A stretch of 9,741 nucleotides of DNA, from assembly GCA_003644215.1 (NCBI GenBank), contig QNBU01000020.1:1-9741 (forward strand). Direction: 5' to 3'. Source of the DNA: Planctomycetota bacterium (GTDB lineage: Bacteria; Planctomycetota; Phycisphaerae; Sedimentisphaerales; Anaerohalosphaeraceae). The position numbers and the translations under genes are program-made. The notes below the pieces were generated by a model. That model had not been told where the DNA came from. It searched no databases and was given only the letters and a program-made list of their open reading frames with translations. Below are positions 5,254 to 9,741 of the stretch, one piece after another (the first letter of the stretch is position 1; every line of letters begins with the position of its first letter).

Positions 5254-6194
5254 CTGAAATCTCCCTGTTTCTCGTTATTGACTTCATCCAGGATTTCTTT
5301 GCCGCCTTCATTTAGCAGTTGCTGTACGATATAATCGGCGGTTTCGCTTGCTTTGTCAAGCGGACAGGAAACGGCTTTCCTGATATGTTTCGTTGCCGCA
5401 AGGTTGCACAAAATCGCCTGAATATAAATGATTTCTTTTTCGATTCGGCAAAACACACCCAGGGGAATACTGCACCCGCCGTGCAGGGCGGCGAGAATTC
5501 GTCGCTCGGTTTGCGTGGCGATCCGGCTGCTCGGATCATCGAGTGTATGGACAAGTTCACATAGCGCAGTGTTGTCTTCTCGCGTTTGAATGGCCAGTGC
5601 CCCCTGGCCCGGAGCGGGAATAAAATCTTCCGGCGGCAGAATCAGAGAAATAGGGTCGGACATCCCAAGCCGGTTCAGGCCTGCTTGCGCGACGACAATC
5701 GCATCGAGTTCGCCGCTGCGTATTTTGTTGATTCGGGTTTCAACATTGCCGCGCAATGGTTGGCAATCCAGGTCCGGGCGAGCCAGTTTAAGCTGAGAAA
5801 TCCGACGCACGCTGGAAGTGCCGACGGTCGCCCATTTCGACAAGTCTTGAACCGAAGTGATAGCTTTGGCGGCGACGATTACATCGTTGACCTGTTCCCG
5901 TTGTGGAATCGCTGAAATGGCCAGCCCTTTTGTAATTTCCGTCGGCAGGTCTTTAAGACTGTGGACGGCGACATCGGCCCGTCCGTCCAAAAGGGCCTGT
6001 TCGACTTCTGAGGTGAAAAAACCGACCGAATCGGCCTTGTACAGGAAATCAGACTTGTCCCGGTCGCCCTTTGTCGATATTTCTACGATTGAAACAGGTA
6101 TATCAGGAGCCGCTGAAGACAAGCGCTTCATTATTTCGTTGGCCTGTGCCAAAGCCAACTTGCTGGCCCGTGTAGCGATTCGTATTTCTTTCAT
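5250..6194 (-). CDS. hemC: Hydroxymethylbilane synthase (porphobilinogen deaminase)
   Basis: HemC joins four porphobilinogen units into linear hydroxymethylbilane, the precursor of uroporphyrinogen III. From ATG at 6194 it has 314 residues, the usual length. It opens MKEIRIATRASKLALAQA, the conserved start. VAVHSLKDLPT (76-86) contains the catalytic Asp82, TSSVRRISQL (126-135) carries the substrate-binding arginines, and LHGGCSIPLGV has Cys241, which anchors the dipyrromethane cofactor. The reading frame stays open upstream to 6335, but the extension is not family-like and would run over the hemC promoter at 6226-6254. An AAGG ribosome site sits 5 nt before the ATG at 6194. hemB follows with an ATGA overlap. 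HemD (uroporphyrinogen III synthase), often next to hemC, is not here. Confidence 0.97.
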   Translation of the reverse strand: MKEIRIATRASKLALAQANEIMKRLSSAAPDIPVSIVEISTKGDRDKSDFLYKADSVGFFTSEVEQALLDGRADVAVHSLKDLPTEITKGLAISAIPQREQVNDVIVAAKAITSVQDLSKWATVGTSSVRRISQLKLARPDLDCQPLRGNVETRINKIRSGELDAIVVAQAGLNRLGMSDPISLILPPEDFIPAPGQGALAIQTREDNTALCELVHTLDDPSSRIATQTERRILAALHGGCSIPLGVFCRIEKEIIYIQAILCNLAATKHIRKAVSCPLDKASETADYIVQQLLNEGGKEILDEVNNEKQGDFR

Positions 6195-6225
6195 AACTGC
6201 CTTTATAAGGGTGATCTCAGCCGTG

Positions 6226-6254
6226 ATTATAGGGATTGACGCCGATGACATCAA
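6226..6254 (-). promoter_or_regulatory. Sigma70-like promoter of hemC-hemB
   Basis: On the minus strand, TTGATG (6254-6249), a 17-bp spacer and a perfect TATAAT (6231-6226) form a strong promoter. Transcription would start near 6219 and give a leader of about 25 nt before the hemC ATG at 6194. The -35 box is 43 bp from the -35 box of the opposite-facing promoter, so one regulator bound between them could affect both. Confidence 0.75.
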
Positions 6255-6297
6255 GTAAGATTTACAGGCGACTTGAATCAGGAAATTAAAGGAATGC

Positions 6298-6327
6298 TTG
6301 ATTGTTACTGTTGTTTTTTTGTATAAT
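6298..6327 (+). promoter_or_regulatory. Sigma70-like promoter of the ahbB-hemX-hemA-ahbD operon
   Basis: TTGATT (6298-6303), an 18-bp spacer rich in T, and a perfect TATAAT (6322-6327) precede the siroheme decarboxylase gene. Transcription would begin near 6333-6334, about 12 nt before the ATG at 6346. The overlap of this promoter with the in-frame upstream extension argues that translation starts at 6346 and not at the TTG at 6298. Confidence 0.72.
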
Positions 6328-6345
6328 CCCAGCAACGGTAAAAAA

Positions 6346-6822
6346 ATGGACCTAAATAATTGTGAAAAAAAAGTTTTAGCCGCAATCCAACAGGGGATGC
6401 CAATATCGGTTCGTCCGTATCAGGATTTGGCGGATATAATCGGGATTCCCGTTAGACAATTGCTGGATGTACTGCGTCAGTGGAAGGCCGACAAGAGGAT
6501 TCGTCGTCTTGGTGCGATTGTAAACCACTTCCAAATGGGACACGGCGTCGGTGCGATGGTCGTGTGGAATGTTCCCGAAGACCGGGTCGATCAGATTGGG
6601 CGGCAGTTTGCCTCCGTGGCAAAGGTTTCTCATGCGTACTGGCGGCCCCCAAAGCAACAGTGGCCCTATACTCTTTATACGATGGTCCACGCAACCAGTG
6701 ACGGCGAGCTTGAGCAGACGATTCGCCAGATGAGTCAGCAGAGTGGGGTAACAAAATTCCGTGCGTTAAAAACAATCAAAGAGTTGAAAAAAGTACCCCC
6801 AACCTATATTATTGAGAAATAA
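6346..6822 (+). CDS. ahbB: Siroheme decarboxylase subunit, AhbB type (Lrp/AsnC-like fold)
   Basis: AhbA and AhbB together remove the C12 and C18 acetate carboxyls of siroheme to give didecarboxysiroheme in oxygen-independent heme synthesis; NirD/L/G/H do the same for heme d1. This 158-residue protein has an N-terminal winged-helix-like part (about 5-55, with SVRPYQDLADIIGIP) and then RIRRLGAIVNHFQMGHGVGAMVVWNVP, typical of the family and often misannotated as an AsnC regulator. The substrate region VSHAYWRPP (94-102) supplies His96, and PYTLYTMVHA (107-116) has His115. The 'yERP...PYNLYtMiHa' pattern favours AhbB over AhbA. The ribosome site is weak. The first gene of a plus-strand operon with hemX, hemA and ahbD supports an enzyme role. 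No AhbA partner is in the window. Confidence 0.85.
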   Translation: MDLNNCEKKVLAAIQQGMPISVRPYQDLADIIGIPVRQLLDVLRQWKADKRIRRLGAIVNHFQMGHGVGAMVVWNVPEDRVDQIGRQFASVAKVSHAYWRPPKQQWPYTLYTMVHATSDGELEQTIRQMSQQSGVTKFRALKTIKELKKVPPTYIIEK

Positions 6823-6839
6823 TTCTTTTAGGGCTTGTG

Positions 6840-7730
6840 ATGCTTGAGTTAGTGCCGTTAGAGAGATATTTATTTTTATCGATCGTGTTGCTGTCCGCGG
6901 TCTCTTCTGTTTTGGCTTTCGTGCAGATCGCCAAAGAAGATGCACGGTTTGGGCCTTTGCTGTCGGTGCTTGCTTCATTGCAGATTGCAGCCGGAACGGC
7001 TTTATTGATATGCCGAGCCGTTGACATTCGGGCCTTTCCAATGACAGGTGTTTTCGAGTCCATGTTGATTTTGATGGTTTTCATCGGGATGGCATTTCTT
7101 TTTCTTTCGGCGTTCATACGGCGGATTTGGGTTTTCTCGGCGATGGCGTGGGTGCTTTCGGCACTGACGCTGCTGTCGGCATTTGTTGCCGAACCTGCTA
7201 CAGTGCCTCAGGAAGCGGCCCGAACGCCTTGGGCGGTCGCTCATGCGATGTCGATGTCGTTATCCGGTGCGATGATCGTTTTCGCCGGGGCCATGAGCAT
7301 CCTTTTCCTGTGGAGCCGGAGGTGTTTGAAGAAGAATCAGCTTGCGAAATTGTTCGGAAAAATGCCCACGCTTGAAAAATTGCAGGCATTAAATCTATTG
7401 GGGCTTCGATTGGGCTTTGTCGCCATGACATTCGGGCTTATCAGCGGCATTGGGCTGGCCGCCGCCAGTTTCCGGCAATTGGGGTTGACTCCGGCCGACT
7501 GGTTGGCCGACTCCAAGATCATACTCGTTGCGGTGTCATGGATGCTGCTGCTGTGTATCCTCTTGTTGAGACGATGGCTTGCCTTTAGCGGCAGGATTGT
7601 GGCCCGGGCAACATTGGTTGTTTGCTTTCTGATTCTGTTCGCCTTTGTCGGCAGCGAGATATTTTGCAAATCGGGTCATGGTTTGATAAATCGCCCCGTT
7701 GAACAATCCTCTTCGGGTCAGGGGCTATGA
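6840..7730 (+). CDS. HemX/CcsA-family integral membrane protein
   Basis: This 296-residue protein has about eight hydrophobic helices (near 11-31, 37-59, 69-92, 96-117, 134-158, 184-209, 225-244 and 254-272). DIRAFPMTGVFESMLI (62-77) matches the 'FPlsnlYES' region of the CcsA/CcmC/HemX family, and His135 in PWAVAHAMSMSLSG corresponds to a conserved histidine. The tryptophan-rich heme-handling motif (WGxYWxWDPKETW) expected near residues 205-225 is missing; the segment reads AAASFRQLGLTPADWLADSK. That, and its place directly before hemA, favours a HemX-like role (in Bacillus, HemX lowers HemA protein level) over cytochrome c assembly. The ATG at 6840 is preferred, because AGGG sits 6 nt before it; the adjacent GTG at 6837 would be too close. 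The stop overlaps the start of hemA. Function remains inferred. Confidence 0.8.
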   Translation: MLELVPLERYLFLSIVLLSAVSSVLAFVQIAKEDARFGPLLSVLASLQIAAGTALLICRAVDIRAFPMTGVFESMLILMVFIGMAFLFLSAFIRRIWVFSAMAWVLSALTLLSAFVAEPATVPQEAARTPWAVAHAMSMSLSGAMIVFAGAMSILFLWSRRCLKKNQLAKLFGKMPTLEKLQALNLLGLRLGFVAMTFGLISGIGLAAASFRQLGLTPADWLADSKIILVAVSWMLLLCILLLRRWLAFSGRIVARATLVVCFLILFAFVGSEIFCKSGHGLINRPVEQSSSGQGL

Positions 7731-9031
7731 TGCGGATCATACTCATCGGCATTAATCACAAAACGGCGCCTGTGGCGGTCCGTGAGCGGCTTGCTTGTGA
7801 TAAACCGCTTGTGCGCGAGGCCTTGGGCAAACTCAGGGCCACCTATCCGGGCTGCGAGTTTGTTCTTCTATCGACCTGTAACCGGGTGGAGTGTTATGCG
7901 GTTGCCGATAAGGCCGCCGGCCCGAATCCGGAGGCATTGACAAAATGGTTGGCGGCTTTTAGAGGTGTTGGTTTCGAGGAGATTGAAGAGTTTCTTTATA
8001 TCAAGACCGATGAAGAGGTTGCCGCCCACCTGTTTACCGTAACCGCCGGTCTGGACAGCATGGTCATCGGAGAAAGTCAGATTACCGCTCAGGTTAAGGA
8101 AAGCTACAAGGATGCCTGTAAGTGCCAAACTGCGGGAAAGGTTCTAAGCCGTCTTTTTCACGAGGCGTTCCAAACCGCCAAACGAGTCATCACCCATACC
8201 ACGATTTCAACGCGGCGTGTCAGCGTGGCCGGCGTGGCGGTCGGGCTGGCAAAGCAGTTGTTTTCAGATATCAGGTCCGCTAAGGTGGTCGTCGCTGGCG
8301 CCGGGCAGATGGGCGAGTTGCTGGTGGAGCATTTTCAACACGAAAAATGCCGTCAGATAACGGTGGTCAATCGCTCCAAATCGCGTGCTTGTCAGGTGGC
8401 CGAGAAATACGATAGTATCAGCAAACCCTGGGAACTGCTGGATGAGAAGGTGGCCGAGGCCAATATCGTCGTCGGAGCCGTGTCCGCGACGGAGGGTTAT
8501 CTATTCGGCCGCGACCGAATCAAATCGCTTGTGGCCAAACGCCGCAATCGTCTGCTGCTGATTATCGATATTGCGGTTCCCCGAAGCTTTGACCCGGTGA
8601 TCAGCCAGATTGAAAATGTTTATCTGTACAGCATTGACGATCTGGCGCAGGTTGCCAAGGACAATATCAAGCTGCGTCAGGGGGATACCGAGCAGGCAGT
8701 TGAGATTATCTGTAACGCGGTTTCAGCATTTTCCGATTGGTTCTCAACACGGGATGTCGGCCCGGTGATTGGCGAGATCAAGAATGTGTTTGAGCAAATC
8801 TGCAAAAATGAAATGGATAAACTCGTTGTCAAGCCGCGACAGGAAGGATGTTGCAAGGAGATTATAGAGACCTCGATGGGGCGTATCGTTAATAAATTGT
8901 GCCATTGTATGATTGATAATATCGAGTTGCTTTCCAAAGAACACGGCCCCGAAGAAGCCCAAAAGTTTGCGCAGGGCATTCTGGTCAATGCGCAAAAGAT
9001 GATTTCTGGAGACACAAAGAGAAGCCAATGA
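7730..9031 (+). CDS. hemA: Glutamyl-tRNA reductase
   Basis: HemA reduces glutamyl-tRNA(Glu) with NADPH to glutamate-1-semialdehyde, the first step of C5-pathway tetrapyrrole synthesis. The protein is 433 residues from ATG at 7730. The catalytic domain opens MRIILIGINHKTAPVAVRERL, and STCNRVECYA carries the nucleophile Cys50. FTVTAGLDSMVIGESQI (102-118) is a family signature. The NADPH domain has VVVAGAGQMGELL (186-198). The helical C-terminal dimerisation domain follows and ends near KMISGDTKRSQ. AGGGG at 7720-7724 is 5 nt from ATG 7730 and only 2 nt from ATG 7727, so 7730 is preferred, though 7727 would add just one Met. Stop and start codons overlap with both neighbours, implying coupled translation. 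HemL, the next enzyme, is not in the window. Confidence 0.96.
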   Translation: MRIILIGINHKTAPVAVRERLACDKPLVREALGKLRATYPGCEFVLLSTCNRVECYAVADKAAGPNPEALTKWLAAFRGVGFEEIEEFLYIKTDEEVAAHLFTVTAGLDSMVIGESQITAQVKESYKDACKCQTAGKVLSRLFHEAFQTAKRVITHTTISTRRVSVAGVAVGLAKQLFSDIRSAKVVVAGAGQMGELLVEHFQHEKCRQITVVNRSKSRACQVAEKYDSISKPWELLDEKVAEANIVVGAVSATEGYLFGRDRIKSLVAKRRNRLLLIIDIAVPRSFDPVISQIENVYLYSIDDLAQVAKDNIKLRQGDTEQAVEIICNAVSAFSDWFSTRDVGPVIGEIKNVFEQICKNEMDKLVVKPRQEGCCKEIIETSMGRIVNKLCHCMIDNIELLSKEHGPEEAQKFAQGILVNAQKMISGDTKRSQ

Positions 9032-9741
9032 TGCACCACGCCCATGATACAAAACAAAAATTGCGACTGCTGTTTTGGGAAAGCACCATTAAATGCAATT
9101 TAAGCTGCGCTCATTGCAGACGCGTCGAAGACGGTCAGACCGTCACGGCGGACCTGTCAACAGCTCAGGCCAAAAAGATGATTGACCAACTGGTCGAGCT
9201 GGGCCGCGGTCAGGATTTTATGCCGATTCTGGTCTTCAGCGGCGGCGAACCGCTTTGCAGAGATGACCTCTTTGAATTGATTGATTACGCCGTTCAGAGA
9301 AAACTTAAATGCGCTTTGGCCACCAATGGAACGGTTATTGATGCATCAATTGCCGAACAGATCAAAACGGCCGCCGTCGAGCGCGTTTCAGTCTCGCTGG
9401 ACGGCGCAACGAGTCAAGTGCATAACAAACTTCGCAAGATGGACGGTTCCTTCCAAGCGGCGATCAATGGCATTGGGTGTCTAAATGACCAGACGGTTCC
9501 TTTTCAGATCAACATCACCATCACCCGCCATAACACCCATCAATTAGACGATATTTTTAGTTTGGCGGAAAAATTGGGTGCGGTAGCGGTTCATTTATTT
9601 ATGCTGGTTCCGGTCGGCTGCGGCGAGGAGTTTGCCGAAGCGGATATGCTTTCGCCCGACGAGTACGAGCAGCTGCTGGAGCGGATCGCCCAAAAAGAAC
9701 ACACCGGCTGCCTGGAGATTAAGGTAACCTGCGGCCCGCAC
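9028..9741 (+). CDS. ahbD: Radical SAM enzyme of heme synthesis, probably AhbD heme b synthase (5' part, cut by the window edge)
   Basis: The first 238 residues are present. C23-x3-C27-x2-C30 in TIKCNLSCAHCRR binds the radical SAM [4Fe-4S] cluster. SGGEPL (71-76) and VSVSLDGA (120-127) are the usual SAM-binding strands, and ALATNGT (96-102) is typical of the heme subfamily. The opening LLFWESTIKCNL, then FQINITITRHN (159-169), HLFMLVPVGCGEE (189-201), LSPDEYEQLLE (208-218) and LEIKVTCGPH (229-238) match my recollection of AhbD (HLFlLVPtGrG, LKATCAPHYYRI). AhbC/NirJ has a different 'YHLVYSGRG' segment. AhbD oxidatively decarboxylates Fe-coproporphyrin III to heme b without oxygen. A His-containing N-terminus (MMHHAH) is seen. 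The C-terminal SPASM-type cluster region lies outside. Starts at 9028 and 9031 are both possible. A related AhbC function cannot be excluded. Confidence 0.75.
   Translation, partial: MMHHAHDTKQKLRLLFWESTIKCNLSCAHCRRVEDGQTVTADLSTAQAKKMIDQLVELGRGQDFMPILVFSGGEPLCRDDLFELIDYAVQRKLKCALATNGTVIDASIAEQIKTAAVERVSVSLDGATSQVHNKLRKMDGSFQAAINGIGCLNDQTVPFQINITITRHNTHQLDDIFSLAEKLGAVAVHLFMLVPVGCGEEFAEADMLSPDEYEQLLERIAQKEHTGCLEIKVTCGPH

Noticed and set aside
6195..6335. N-terminal extension of HemC from an upstream start at 6335
   Set aside because: Family alignment begins at MKEIRIATRAS (6194), the hemC promoter lies within the extension, and a good ribosome site precedes 6194.
6298..6345. N-terminal extension of the siroheme decarboxylase from TTG at 6298
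   Set aside because: The -35 and -10 boxes of its own promoter occupy this stretch, and the family starts near the ATG at 6346.
6346..6822. Lrp/AsnC-type transcriptional regulator
   Set aside because: The winged-helix-like fold is shared, but VSHAYWRPP and PYTLYTMVHA plus the heme operon context identify a siroheme decarboxylase subunit.

Overview
The window is ordinary bacterial chromosome with two gene groups. One is a minus-strand operon for an Rnf complex, the membrane ferredoxin:NAD+ oxidoreductase. The other is a divergent tetrapyrrole cluster pointing to the siroheme-dependent (Ahb) heme route. Together they suggest an anaerobe. The double-hairpin repeat at 304-352 is of a kind I associate with planctomycete and verrucomicrobial genomes, so a Phycisphaerae-like planctomycete is my best guess. 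That is inference; no 16S or phylum-specific marker lies in the window.

Layout from left to right: rnfE (5' part only), rnfG, rnfD, rnfC and a small Cys-motif membrane protein are all on the minus strand, so transcription order is small ORF > rnfC > rnfD > rnfG > rnfE. A sigma70-like promoter (TTGAAA-17-TATAAG) sits just before the small ORF. rnfA and rnfB would be expected beyond the left edge. A roughly 340-bp non-coding stretch with a 12-bp inverted repeat follows. Next come a minus-strand tRNA-Val(GAC) gene with its own promoter, then hemB and hemC on the minus strand, translationally coupled. From 6195 to 6345 two strong promoters face outward. The plus strand then carries an AhbB-type siroheme decarboxylase gene, a HemX/CcsA-family membrane protein, hemA, and the 5' part of a radical SAM gene most like ahbD (heme b synthase).

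How the genes fit together: HemA makes glutamate-1-semialdehyde from glutamyl-tRNA, and the HemX-like protein may adjust HemA. HemB makes porphobilinogen and HemC polymerises it to hydroxymethylbilane. After HemD and siroheme formation (genes not in the window), the siroheme decarboxylase and the Ahb radical SAM enzymes would make heme without oxygen. The radical SAM steps need low-potential electrons. Rnf interconverts reduced ferredoxin and NADH while moving ions across the membrane, so a functional link is possible but unproven.

I did not find a clearly new system. The points most worth a second look are the C at tRNA position 33, the shared AATGAC dyads near the tRNA and rnf promoters, the loss of the tryptophan-rich heme-handling motif in the HemX-like protein, the truncated RseC-like protein heading the rnf operon, and the double-hairpin repeat inside that operon.
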